64,000 nt of DNA from Pontibacillus yanchengensis (GTDB lineage: Bacteria; Bacillota; Bacilli; Bacillales; BH030062): assembly GCF_009856295.1 (NCBI RefSeq), contig NZ_WMEU01000001.1:1054001-1118000 (forward strand), written 5' to 3'. The notes beneath the pieces are model-generated. The model ran no database searches and had not been told where the DNA came from. It saw only the letters and a list, made by a program, of their open reading frames with translations. Both the position numbers and the translations under genes were made by a program. Shown piece by piece: positions 36,688-45,563 of this stretch. Positions within the stretch are counted from its first letter, which is position 1; every line of letters begins with the position of its first letter.

Positions 36688-39600
36688 TTAGTCCCTCCCA
36701 ACTATACGAAATGGTTTGTTCTTTCCAATGACTTCAAATTGAAGGTTCTCTAACTCTGTATAAGTTTCTAGGACAATTTCATGATCATGAACCTCTACGT
36801 TTATTTCGATTGTGTGCCCTAAATGGTCTACCATCTTTTCTGCGAACGATGTTTCACAGTACACTTTACATAAAGGGATCTGGTACTGAGATACATCATT
36901 TCCAACAGAACTACCTAATTGTCTTGTTTCATCTACATTCAATAGGACAGCAGAATTCATTCGAACAAATACAGGTATTTCATCGACATCCGCTTTCGAC
37001 GTTACAACCGTAGGACCCTGATGTACTGCATTAGACCATAAATCTACCCATGTACCATTTGGTAGATATACTTTCCTTGATATTGCTTCTTCTTCTATTA
37101 TTGGAGCGACCAACATGGCATCTCCAAACATATATTCATCATATAGTCCTTCCACTCTTGTATCTTCTGGGTACTCAAGCATTAACGCTTTCATTAATGG
37201 AAAACCTGTTTTCGTGGCTTTTTTTGATTCGTGATAAATATAAGGGATCAAATTCATTCGTACATTCGCAAAGAAACGGTACACATCAATAACGTTATCT
37301 TCTCCTGTTCTAGTAGCTATGTTCCAAGGGGTACGATCCTGACTGAATTCCGCTTTACTTTCAGCATGATACTGCATAATCGGACAAAAGGCAGCCATGG
37401 AAGAGGAGCGCATAAATAATTCTGCCGTGGGGATGTCCCCATTAAATCCTGCTAAATCCCATCCCCAAAACACGATTCCTGCGAGTCCAGCATTAAGACC
37501 AGCTACTAGTGACCGCTTAAAAGCATCGAATGTGGAGCGTTCGTCACCTGCCCAATGTGCCGGAAAGTTTTGTGCCCCCGTGTACCCAGCACGGCTGAAT
37601 GTAATGCCATTGTTTTGTTGGGCAAAATGATAATACGATTCAATATAATCATTCGGATACACATTTCGCATTTCACTGCCAGTTTTTCCATTTGCAAACT
37701 GAAGGTTTTTACCGAAAACAAACTCTCCTCCATCTGTCTTAAAACCATCAACACCTAGTTCAATTAAATACTGACGTTTAGCAAACCACCATTTTCTACC
37801 TTCATCATGACTGAAGTCCATGATCAAGCTATTCGTAAACCAGTTTTCAGGAATTCTATAAGGGGAACCGTCTTCATTTTGTACAACATATCCGTTCTCA
37901 ATCATGTATGTTTCATCTTGATCTTTAAGTGGATGATTTTGTTTATTTAAATATTTCTGTATCGGTATTTGCCATAAAATGAGCTTTAAGTTATCTTCAT
38001 GAAGTTCTTCGACCATTTGCTTTGGATCAGGCCATCTCCCCCAAGAAGGGAACTCCATTTCCTCATAGTGATGGATATGTCCTGGTTCTTTCATGTCATA
38101 CATTGCATCATTGAACATATAATAGGTTGCTTCATCACTCCATTGCTCTAGCACAATCACAGTGGCAGGAATATTGTGCTTTTTCGTCGCCTCCACCTCT
38201 TGCTTTATTATAGATTGTCTATCCCAGTTATTACTGGACATCCATGGTCCTAACGCCCATGCAGGCACCATAGCAGAATTCCCGGTGACGTTCGTATATG
38301 CTGCCAACTGTTCCTTATATGTGCCAAAATAAAATTGAATCTCGGTATTCTTATCTTTAGAATGTTGTTCAAACATCATGGTGCATTTATCTTTTAACTC
38401 AGAAGCCAAATCAAACTTCGTATAAGAGGCTGTATTGATATAACAACCATAGCCACTATTCGTCATATAAAAAGGAATTGGAATATACGTCCTTGTACCT
38501 TGATCCCGATACTGATTATACACATAACAATCTATAACATTGCCACGTTGCTCTATTGCATTATACCGTTCCCCGAATCCATAAAATTGCTCCTCCAAAG
38601 GACTTTCCCAGTGTATATTCCATTCTCTTACTACTCCATTCACATCCATTTTCCATTCAATTGGCGGATAAAGAGAATGAGAGGTTAATAGTTTCTTTTC
38701 GCCTTTGTAAAGAGAAAGAGAGGGATTATTCGCTTCCACCTCTAGTCTAAATTCCCCTGAGACTAGTGTCGTAGTTGAATCTTGTTGGTTTTCTCCCAAC
38801 TGTTGCTCTCCATGCTGGTGAAAGTTCAAACTCATCCCTTCATCCCTAAGAGATATATGTAAGGTCTGGTTACTGCTAAGAGCGAGCTTGACTTCATTTT
38901 TATTCGCTGCGATGATTTCAAATTGTTGGAGACTATCTTTCTTCCAAGTCATTAACTTGTAATATTGAGACTGAAGCTGTTTACCATTCTCAAGATTAGC
39001 ATAAAAATAATAGGTATATTTCTCATGGTTTGGTAGAGAAGATATGGTACCTTGATAAATAACGGTATCTTGAACATTTTTCGCTTTTAAAGAGATCTCT
39101 TTATCCCAGGTTTTTGACTTATTTTCCATCACTAGTCCTACGTCCAGAATTTCTGTATTACTCGTAACCTCACATGCAAAATGAATAGGATCTTCTAAGG
39201 TGGGATAATGAGGAAACCGTTCTGTTGCTTGTGATTCGTACACATTCTCATTACCCAACGGATCATGAAGGATTTTATCCTCTATGTTTTCTCCTGAAGC
39301 ATAAAAATCAAACATACCAATTATTACTTCAGCAAGTTTATCTTCTTTGTTATGTTGCTTTACATAATTGGCAAATCGGAATGCTTTTTCTCTTTCTGAC
39401 TTCTCTAAGTAATAAAGGGCTATCATGGCTGTTGCAGCTAATGAAACATGAGTGGCACCTCGAAAAGGAAGTAACCCATTATCTTCTTCAAAATGAAGAA
39501 CCATCTGTTGTGTTGCCTCTACCATAATCAAATCTTCAGGGGAAAATAATCCATACGGCATAACAGCTAACGTTTGTTCAACAGAAATTGTTCTACTATT

Positions 39601-40032
39601 AGCACTGTTTAGTGCAGTACCACGTGATAATAAATGGTCAAAAATAAAATCGCGTACGGCTGTCATCGTTTTCTGAAGTACAGCTTCTCCTCTAATATGC
39701 TTTGTTTCTTGCAAGGCAGCGTAAGTCATAGCTAAGTTGGCTAAATATATATCTTTATTTGATTGCTCCCATATACTTCTATGCTCCTTCCTCCATTCTT
39801 TCGTTAAATAGGAAACATATGGCTCATAGTTGATCGTATTTAAACGTTGATTGTTTGGTGTAAGGCCTACTTGTTTCTGCAGAACCCAAAGCCATGTTGC
39901 AATAGTGTATAGTTCATCCTGCTCTATATTAGGCTGCAAATGTAGAATAGATGCCTCTACTGCCTCGTAATCTCCTTTTAATTGACGAAGATACGTTTGG
40001 AGTAGCGCTGTATATTTTGGATTAGTCTCCAT
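36688..40032 (-). CDS. Large GH31 enzyme with extra N-terminal domain
   Basis: A 1114-residue protein. Residues about 1-270 form a helical domain that I do not recognise, 270-350 looks like a beta-sandwich, and the GH31 part follows. The nucleophile Asp is in FKTDGGEF and the acid/base Asp is in WAGDERSTFD. ATG at 40032 follows AAAGGA; the ATG at 40041 is inside the ribosome site. No signal peptide, so it acts on imported sugars. The neighbours (binding protein, two permeases, GH31, GH13, ROK) match what I recall of Listeria lmo0178-0184. Confidence 0.9.
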   Translation of the reverse strand: METNPKYTALLQTYLRQLKGDYEAVEASILHLQPNIEQDELYTIATWLWVLQKQVGLTPNNQRLNTINYEPYVSYLTKEWRKEHRSIWEQSNKDIYLANLAMTYAALQETKHIRGEAVLQKTMTAVRDFIFDHLLSRGTALNSANSRTISVEQTLAVMPYGLFSPEDLIMVEATQQMVLHFEEDNGLLPFRGATHVSLAATAMIALYYLEKSEREKAFRFANYVKQHNKEDKLAEVIIGMFDFYASGENIEDKILHDPLGNENVYESQATERFPHYPTLEDPIHFACEVTSNTEILDVGLVMENKSKTWDKEISLKAKNVQDTVIYQGTISSLPNHEKYTYYFYANLENGKQLQSQYYKLMTWKKDSLQQFEIIAANKNEVKLALSSNQTLHISLRDEGMSLNFHQHGEQQLGENQQDSTTTLVSGEFRLEVEANNPSLSLYKGEKKLLTSHSLYPPIEWKMDVNGVVREWNIHWESPLEEQFYGFGERYNAIEQRGNVIDCYVYNQYRDQGTRTYIPIPFYMTNSGYGCYINTASYTKFDLASELKDKCTMMFEQHSKDKNTEIQFYFGTYKEQLAAYTNVTGNSAMVPAWALGPWMSSNNWDRQSIIKQEVEATKKHNIPATVIVLEQWSDEATYYMFNDAMYDMKEPGHIHHYEEMEFPSWGRWPDPKQMVEELHEDNLKLILWQIPIQKYLNKQNHPLKDQDETYMIENGYVVQNEDGSPYRIPENWFTNSLIMDFSHDEGRKWWFAKRQYLIELGVDGFKTDGGEFVFGKNLQFANGKTGSEMRNVYPNDYIESYYHFAQQNNGITFSRAGYTGAQNFPAHWAGDERSTFDAFKRSLVAGLNAGLAGIVFWGWDLAGFNGDIPTAELFMRSSSMAAFCPIMQYHAESKAEFSQDRTPWNIATRTGEDNVIDVYRFFANVRMNLIPYIYHESKKATKTGFPLMKALMLEYPEDTRVEGLYDEYMFGDAMLVAPIIEEEAISRKVYLPNGTWVDLWSNAVHQGPTVVTSKADVDEIPVFVRMNSAVLLNVDETRQLGSSVGNDVSQYQIPLCKVYCETSFAEKMVDHLGHTIEINVEVHDHEIVLETYTELENLQFEVIGKNKPFRIVGRD

Positions 40033-40051
40033 TATTATCATCCTTTCATTA

Positions 40052-40258
40052 AAAAAGCGCTAGCGCCCTGCTAGCGACGTGCTGCCCACAGGACGGGGGT
40101 TGGTTCGATTAAGACAGCTGCGTCACGCAGCTGTCTTAATCGAACCTCCTTTAAACCCTTTTGAGATAAAGGAAACACGGAGAGTGATAGCGCTCCGATG
40201 TTGACTTATCTTAAGGAGGAGCAGGAAGTTTGCTAGTCGCTGGACGCTGGAGCTAGAC
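40052..40258 (+). repeat. Dispersed structured repeat, copy 2
   Basis: Copy of the six-member family, between the big GH31 gene and the binding-protein terminator. Its centre (40102-40146) is a perfect 45-base palindrome with 22-bp arms around one base, the best-kept hairpin of the family. It ends GCTAGTCGCTGGACGCTGG. The 5' end repeats GCGCTAGCGCCCTGCTAGC, with its own small dyad. It lacks a TACAAA spacer found in copies 1 and 5. A short ORF across it (40123-40353) is not real. Confidence 0.88.
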
Positions 40259-40297
40259 ATGTTCGCGCCAGAACTTATACTCTCTTTTCTTTTGAAA

Positions 40298-40333
40298 AAG
40301 GATATATGTGCTGTACAAAGCACATATATCCTT
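40298..40333 (-). terminator. Terminator after the alpha-glucan binding-protein gene
   Basis: AAGGATATATGTGCT pairs with AAGCACATATATCCTT around a short loop, with T-rich minus-strand tail. It lies 12 bases after the binding-protein stop and before the repeat, as in the alpha-galactoside operon. Confidence 0.88.
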
Positions 40334-40345
40334 CTCCATATAGGT

Positions 40346-41620
40346 TTACTCACTTAATATCTGTTCATATTCTGATTGCAATGTTTTTAATACGTCTTCT
40401 GTTGTTTTATCTCCATTTAATGCTTTTTCAAATTCTTGATTTGTTACATCACTAATCTTACTCCAATTATCTACTGCCGGAGGTAATACAAGTGTATCCA
40501 AAGCATTAAATACTGCTTGACGATTCTCTGGAGGAGTCTGCTCTAAATAAGGCTGTAAAATATCTTCGTTCGTTATTGCCGGTAGTTCCCAAGAATTCTC
40601 CACTCGTAATTTAGCAACTTCCTCACTAGCACTCATAAATGCAGCGAATTTATATGCGGCTTCCTTTTTATCCGTATCTGCAGAAACGGCCAAACCATTA
40701 GCAAAGAAGTGGTGTGCTTTTTGCGTATTTCCTGCTTCAAGCGCTACATCCCACTCAAAAGATGCATCCTTAAAGGCATCAAACATCCAAATACCTGTAT
40801 GAACGATTCCTAACTGACCATTTAAAAATAAATCTGCAGGTGCTTGCCCAGACATCTCTGCAGGAGATGGAGATACACCTGATTCGTTTACTTTGTCTAC
40901 CATGTAATTTAATGCTTCTAAGTTTTCTTCCTTATCAACAGTAGGATTTCCATCTTGATCGAATAAGTTTCCACCATTTTGAGCGGCAATTTTAAAGTAT
41001 TCATTCATTGTGACAGGTGCGTACGTTCCCCACACATTATTCTCTTCGTCGGTAATCTTCTCAGCAGCAGCTAATTCATCTTCCCATGTCCAATCTTCTG
41101 TCGGGTAGTCGACGCCAGCTTTATCAAATAGGTCTTTGTTATAGAAAGTCAAAACGTTAGAAAAGCTTTCAACCATACCATATTGCTTGCCTTCAAACTG
41201 ATAAGCTTTGAATGCTTCTTGATTTAATTGTTTAGGGTCAAAGTTTTCATCTTCTTCAATCATTGTAGAGAGATCTGCTAATGTACCTTTAGAAGCATAC
41301 TGCACGAAATTCTCATAATTTAGTTCAAACACATCTGGTGCGTTTCCACCAGCTATTCGCGTTTGAAGCTTTGTGAAATAATCCTGATAAGCTGTTAATT
41401 CTGTATTCACTTTAATATTAGGGTTTTCTTCTTCGAAAGCAGTTACAATATCAGCCAATACATCTTCATAGTTTGGAGTTGCAGAGAAACTATAATAGGT
41501 AATTTCTGTTTGACCACCTTCGGAATCATTCTCTTCCCCTCCGCTTTCAGAAGAAGTACAACCTACTAAACCAAGAACACCTACAACAAGCAGCACCAAT
41601 AAAGACCACCATTTTTTCAT
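40346..41620 (-). CDS. Sugar-binding lipoprotein of the alpha-glucan operon
   Basis: A 424-residue family 1 binding lipoprotein with signal MKKWWSLLVLLVV, lipobox LVGC at about residue 21, and a Glu/Ser/Gly linker. ATG follows AAAGGGGAG. Its gene follows the two permeases and precedes GH31/GH31/GH13, so it should bind alpha-glucan oligosaccharides. A strong terminator right after it probably boosts its level. Confidence 0.92.
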   Translation of the reverse strand: MKKWWSLLVLLVVGVLGLVGCTSSESGGEENDSEGGQTEITYYSFSATPNYEDVLADIVTAFEEENPNIKVNTELTAYQDYFTKLQTRIAGGNAPDVFELNYENFVQYASKGTLADLSTMIEEDENFDPKQLNQEAFKAYQFEGKQYGMVESFSNVLTFYNKDLFDKAGVDYPTEDWTWEDELAAAEKITDEENNVWGTYAPVTMNEYFKIAAQNGGNLFDQDGNPTVDKEENLEALNYMVDKVNESGVSPSPAEMSGQAPADLFLNGQLGIVHTGIWMFDAFKDASFEWDVALEAGNTQKAHHFFANGLAVSADTDKKEAAYKFAAFMSASEEVAKLRVENSWELPAITNEDILQPYLEQTPPENRQAVFNALDTLVLPPAVDNWSKISDVTNQEFEKALNGDKTTEDVLKTLQSEYEQILSE

Positions 41621-41645
41621 GTAATTTCTCCCCTTTAAATACTAT

Positions 41646-42530
41646 TTATTCTTTCATTCCGCTCATTGTCATACCCTGAATGAAGTATTTCTGAGCGAAA
41701 AGATAGACAATCAAAATAGGTAATACACTAATTACAACCCCAGACATCATTAATCCCCAATCTGTTGCCCATCTTCCTTGTAATAGGGATAGTCCAAGAG
41801 GTAGTGTGGCTAGCTTTTCATTACTAACGACAATCAATGGCCATAGGAAGTTATTCCATGATTGCATAAAAGTAAAGATGCCTAATGTTGCAAGCATTGG
41901 CTTAATTAGAGGCAAGCAAACTTTGTAAAAAACTTGAAAATGATTAGCTCCATCCATAAATGCTGCTTCTTCTAGTTCACGAGGGATTCCTAACATGGCC
42001 TGACGCATTAAAAAGGTTCCAAACACTGCAAACATAGTAGGTATAATTAGACCAGGGTATGAATCTAGCCATCCAAACTGTTTGATCAAGATAAACTGAG
42101 GAATCATGGTGACTTGAGTAGGTACCATCATAGTAGCAAGATAGAGTAAAAATAATTTATCCCGCCCTTTAAAATGCATCCTAGCAAAAGCATAAGCAGC
42201 CATAGAACTAAAAATCATCTGTCCTATCGTTGTAAGTACAGCAACTATTATAGAGTTCCATAAAAACCTCATCATAGGAAATTGTTGTGTAACCTTTTCA
42301 TAGTTACTTGTAGTAGGTTCGCTCGGAATAAACTCTGGTGGCAATACCATTGTAGCTCCATTTGGCTTCAAAGAAGTTGATATCATCCACAGGAAAGGAA
42401 CCAACATTATGGAAGCGCCTACAATTAAAAGTAAGTAAAATAGGATTCTTTTTAGTATAGGGCGGTTTTTTTCCTTCTTCTCTTGATTCGTTTGATAAGC
42501 CATTTGTTCATTCGAAGTCTGAGCTTCCAT
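41646..42530 (-). CDS. Sugar ABC transporter permease (MalG-like)
   Basis: A 294-residue permease with a polar 25-residue cytoplasmic tail, six membrane segments and the EAA loop (EEAAFMDGANHFQVFYKVCLP). The ATG follows GGGGGCG. It is two bases from the stop of the MalF-like gene and belongs to the alpha-glucan operon. Confidence 0.92.
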   Translation of the reverse strand: MEAQTSNEQMAYQTNQEKKEKNRPILKRILFYLLLIVGASIMLVPFLWMISTSLKPNGATMVLPPEFIPSEPTTSNYEKVTQQFPMMRFLWNSIIVAVLTTIGQMIFSSMAAYAFARMHFKGRDKLFLLYLATMMVPTQVTMIPQFILIKQFGWLDSYPGLIIPTMFAVFGTFLMRQAMLGIPRELEEAAFMDGANHFQVFYKVCLPLIKPMLATLGIFTFMQSWNNFLWPLIVVSNEKLATLPLGLSLLQGRWATDWGLMMSGVVISVLPILIVYLFAQKYFIQGMTMSGMKE

Positions 42531-42532
42531 AA

Positions 42533-43408
42533 TTAATTCGCCCCCTTATCCTGGAATTTCATTTGAATCCATGTAAATAAGAATATAACCAAGAATAATA
42601 CCCAACTCATCGCAGAAGCATAACCCATTTCAAAGTAACGAAACGCATGATTATATATGTTTTGAACCATAACAATGGTTGATCCCCCAGGACCTCCACC
42701 AGTCATGATCATGACCTGGTCAAATACTTGAAAAGAGTTAATTAATGAGATAATCGTTACAAAGAACGTTGTAGGTGCTAATAGTGGTATCGTTATGTTC
42801 CATAGCTGTCGAAATTTACTAGCGCCATCAATGGAAGCTGCTTCATAATAAGTAGGAGAAATGTTTTGTAACCCTCCTAAAAAAAGCACCATTACAAATC
42901 CAATATCTTTCCATGCACTTGCTAATATAATTCCTATCATTGCTGTACTCGGGTCATTTAACCATTGAGGTCCACTTATACCGATTGTGGATAAGAGGTA
43001 GTTAATCAGTCCGTACTCAGGGTTATATAGCCATTTCCAAACTAGTGATACAGCGACCCAACTTGTTATAACTGGTAGGAAGAATGTAGCCCTAAAAAAT
43101 GCGCGGAATTTCATTTTTTGATTTAGTAACAAGGCACAAGCAAGCCCAAAAATAAGTACTAAAGGTAAATATCCTACTATAAAGAGAATGGTATTACGAA
43201 ATGACACCCAAAACTCTGGATCTTGAACTAAACGAATGTAATTTTCGATACCATTAAAAGACATAGAACCAAGTAAATCCCAATCCGTAAAACTAATCAC
43301 TAACGAGGATACAATGGGTACACCAATGAATGTTAAAAACCCTAGTAAGTTTGGTAAGAGGAATACACATAACCAAAAGAACGTTTTCTTCTTCGTCATA
43401 CTTACCAC
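42533..43408 (-). CDS. Sugar ABC transporter permease (MalF-like)
   Basis: A permease of about 291 residues with six segments and the EAA loop (YYEAASIDGASKFRQLWNITIP). The start is uncertain: GTG at 43408 has AAGGGGG eight bases upstream, which I prefer; ATG at 43399 and GTG at 43417 are alternatives. It pairs with the MalG-like permease and follows the ROK gene by 18 bases. Confidence 0.9.
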   Translation of the reverse strand: MVSMTKKKTFFWLCVFLLPNLLGFLTFIGVPIVSSLVISFTDWDLLGSMSFNGIENYIRLVQDPEFWVSFRNTILFIVGYLPLVLIFGLACALLLNQKMKFRAFFRATFFLPVITSWVAVSLVWKWLYNPEYGLINYLLSTIGISGPQWLNDPSTAMIGIILASAWKDIGFVMVLFLGGLQNISPTYYEAASIDGASKFRQLWNITIPLLAPTTFFVTIISLINSFQVFDQVMIMTGGGPGGSTIVMVQNIYNHAFRYFEMGYASAMSWVLFLVIFLFTWIQMKFQDKGAN

Positions 43409-43426
43409 TTCGCACACCCCCTTCTA

Positions 43427-44641
43427 TTACAATCCTGCCTTTATAGGTTCATAGATAGGTTCCTGAAAGATTTGATTGATGGCAAGTAATGCCCCACCAG
43501 TGAACCAAGCATCATCATTGAGCCCAGAAAACACAAGATCTGTTTTAATGTCCACTTTCTCAAAGAAGTTATCATTAGCAATAAGGTTTACTTCATGATT
43601 AAATAAATGACTATACTTCACACCTTCTCCTACAATGATAATTTTATCTGGATTAAAGGTATTAATAAGGTTTCTTAATCCATAACCTAAGTATGTTCCC
43701 ATTTCTTTCATTAGATTTATTGCAAACTCGTTGCCTTCTTCTGCCGTCTTTGCTACTTCTGAAAAATGAAAGTCTTTTAAATTGCTAGAAGAATGGTTAG
43801 CTTGCTCTTGCGCTTTATTCTTGAAATAAAATTCGGATGCGTACATTTCCAAACAACCATTTTGTCCACAGTGACAAGGATATCCATTTGGCACAAGTGT
43901 GGTATGACCAAACTCTCCAGCCCCGCCTACTGATCCATAATAAATTTTTCGATCGATGACAACTGATAATCCAACTCCAGCACCAATAGATACAACTAAA
44001 AAGTTTTGGTTCGATTTGCCTTCTCCTTTTTCTAACTCAGCTAATGTATATCCGTTAATATTGTTATCCACGAATACCTGAGCCTCAGGAAAAGATTCCT
44101 TTACCATTTTTGTGATGGGGACATTCTCCCATCCAAGCATCGAAGATCTTATAATTGTTCCATCATGTCTGTTTACCAGCCCAGAAGACAGGATGCCTAT
44201 ACCTAATAGAAAAGATAGATCTTTCTTTTCTTGTGTAAAGATCTGGTGAATTTCGGCTTCAATCATATCAGTAACATTTTCTGGAGACTCTTTTTTGGAA
44301 AATAAAGCATACCTTTTGCATAGTATTTCACCTTCCATATTTGTAAGCGCTGTCAAAATTTGCTCTTCTTCAATTTTCACACTTATAATGTAACCATGAT
44401 CCTTGTTAAACCTAAGTAACTTCGCCTTTCTTCCACCTGTAGAGGTAGCCTCTCCTACTTCATAAATTAACCTTTGCGTCTTCAATTCCTCGATAATATA
44501 AGACAGTGTAGAAACACCCAACTCACATTGTTTCGCTATTTCTGATCTACTGACCGGCTGTTGATGCCTAATAATATTCAAAACCTTAAACCGATTAATT
44601 TCTTTAATAAGTTCTTTACTCCCAGTTCTTAACGCACGCAT
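43427..44641 (-). CDS. ROK-family transcriptional regulator
   Basis: A 404-residue ROK regulator with a winged helix at about 15-70 (SRSEIAKQCELGVSTLSYII), the sugar-kinase-like core and zinc motif CHCGQNGC. ATG at 44641 follows AGGAGTG; the ATG at 44716 lacks a site and adds 25 residues. It is the first gene of the alpha-glucan operon, so it likely autoregulates, in contrast to the divergent ROK gene at 8.6 kb. Confidence 0.92.
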   Translation of the reverse strand: MRALRTGSKELIKEINRFKVLNIIRHQQPVSRSEIAKQCELGVSTLSYIIEELKTQRLIYEVGEATSTGGRKAKLLRFNKDHGYIISVKIEEEQILTALTNMEGEILCKRYALFSKKESPENVTDMIEAEIHQIFTQEKKDLSFLLGIGILSSGLVNRHDGTIIRSSMLGWENVPITKMVKESFPEAQVFVDNNINGYTLAELEKGEGKSNQNFLVVSIGAGVGLSVVIDRKIYYGSVGGAGEFGHTTLVPNGYPCHCGQNGCLEMYASEFYFKNKAQEQANHSSSNLKDFHFSEVAKTAEEGNEFAINLMKEMGTYLGYGLRNLINTFNPDKIIIVGEGVKYSHLFNHEVNLIANDNFFEKVDIKTDLVFSGLNDDAWFTGGALLAINQIFQEPIYEPIKAGL

Positions 44642-44873
44642 TACATCCACTCCTAGTAACACCTTTAACTTACTTTTTTCATTGAACGAATTAAGTATGG
44701 TTTTAATATACATCAAGATAGATGAATTTACAATAATTTTTTGAAAATTTTAACGAATAACTGACGTAAATAAAACGGCTGCAACTATTAAACTAATGTT
44801 ACAGCTTCTTTATCTTCATTATTCAAAATAGTATTGGAACAGCCACCTCTACCCTGTCAAAGTAAAAACAATG

Positions 44874-45173
44874 CTATTTTAATAAGGAAATAATTAAATA
44901 GAATTCGTATTGACTTAAATACATTTTGCTAAGTATCTTACAATATTCCCCTGGCCAAGAGGAAGGAATACCTGTCGAGTATTCTTCGATAGGACTGTCT
45001 TTGTATTTTGCCTTTCCATCAATACCCTAAAAAGACATATAGCCTCCAATCATTGCAAATCAACCCAGCCTGACCACCCAAATTTCCTTCCCTGTTAATA
45101 CTTTGGAACTTGGAGATTTCTCGCTGTCATCACGGATTTGCACCTGGAATCCTTTTATATCAAATTCAGCCAT
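44874..45173 (-). pseudogene. Broken 100-codon reading frame
   Basis: A single frame starting MAEFDIKGFQVQIRDD reads for 100 codons with in-frame stops at codons 38 and 49. The protein-like stretches (SSKVLTGKEIWVVRLG before the first stop, DGKAKYKDSPIEEYSTG and SSWPGEYCK after the second) suggest a gene that has decayed. No ribosome site is visible. I do not recognise the family. It lies in the 922-base gap between the ROK gene and the germination operon. Confidence 0.4.
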
Positions 45174-45185
45174 ACTAGAAAGCTT

Positions 45186-45221
45186 AAAAACTCCCTACCG
45201 AATTCATAAGCAGGGAGTTTT
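45186..45221 (-). terminator. Terminator beside the small two-TM gene
   Basis: AAACTCCCT pairs with AGGGAGTTT around a 15-base loop, with a minus-strand T-run. It follows the small membrane protein gene by 31 bases. Confidence 0.75.
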
Positions 45222-45251
45222 ATACGTACCATTATGTAAGTTTAAAGCTAT

Positions 45252-45419
45252 TTACTCTTCTTCCTGCTCCTCATAAATAAACAGTGGAAGGAAAGGAAGA
45301 AGAACTATTATGATTAACAATACATACATTACAAATTTTGCAAATTGATCTAATAAGAAATAAGAAAATATATAATATGAAATCAGTAGTATTAAAGGAA
45401 TGATATATCCATAAATCAA
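45252..45419 (-). CDS. Small two-TM membrane protein divergent from the germination operon
   Basis: A 55-residue protein from a TTG start at 45419, eight bases after AAGGGGG. It has two hydrophobic segments (IYGYIIPLILLISYYIF and FVMYVLLIIIVLLPFLP) and ends with an acidic EEQEEE tail. A different frame covering 45271-45462 is less protein-like. Small two-TM proteins (D-subunit type) accompany some germinant receptors, which makes a link to the adjacent ger genes plausible. It is read divergently from them, so the link is inference. Confidence 0.6.
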   Translation of the reverse strand: MIYGYIIPLILLISYYIFSYFLLDQFAKFVMYVLLIIIVLLPFLPLFIYEEQEEE

Positions 45420-45563
45420 TACTGTTTCCCCCTTCGTGACTTTTATTAAACATTATCCCCATAGATGTATAGTTTATTAAAATTTTTCACAAAATGGTAA
45501 AAGAAGCAATTTTGCGCTTGTATCTTTATCATAAGCTTCACTCAACTTATAAGGAGACTATAT

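Noticed and set aside
40123..40353. A 76-codon minus-strand ORF across repeat copy 2
   Set aside because: It runs through the palindromic repeat and terminator, has no ribosome site, and other repeat copies do not keep the frame.
44760..44812. Imperfect hairpin GCTGCAACTATTA/TAATGTTACAGC as a terminator
   Set aside because: The pairing is imperfect and there is no gene ending there on either strand, apart from the decayed frame.
45271..45462. A 63-codon minus-strand ORF near the germination operon
   Set aside because: The frame beside it has a better ribosome site, two clear membrane helices and an acidic tail, so that frame is the gene.
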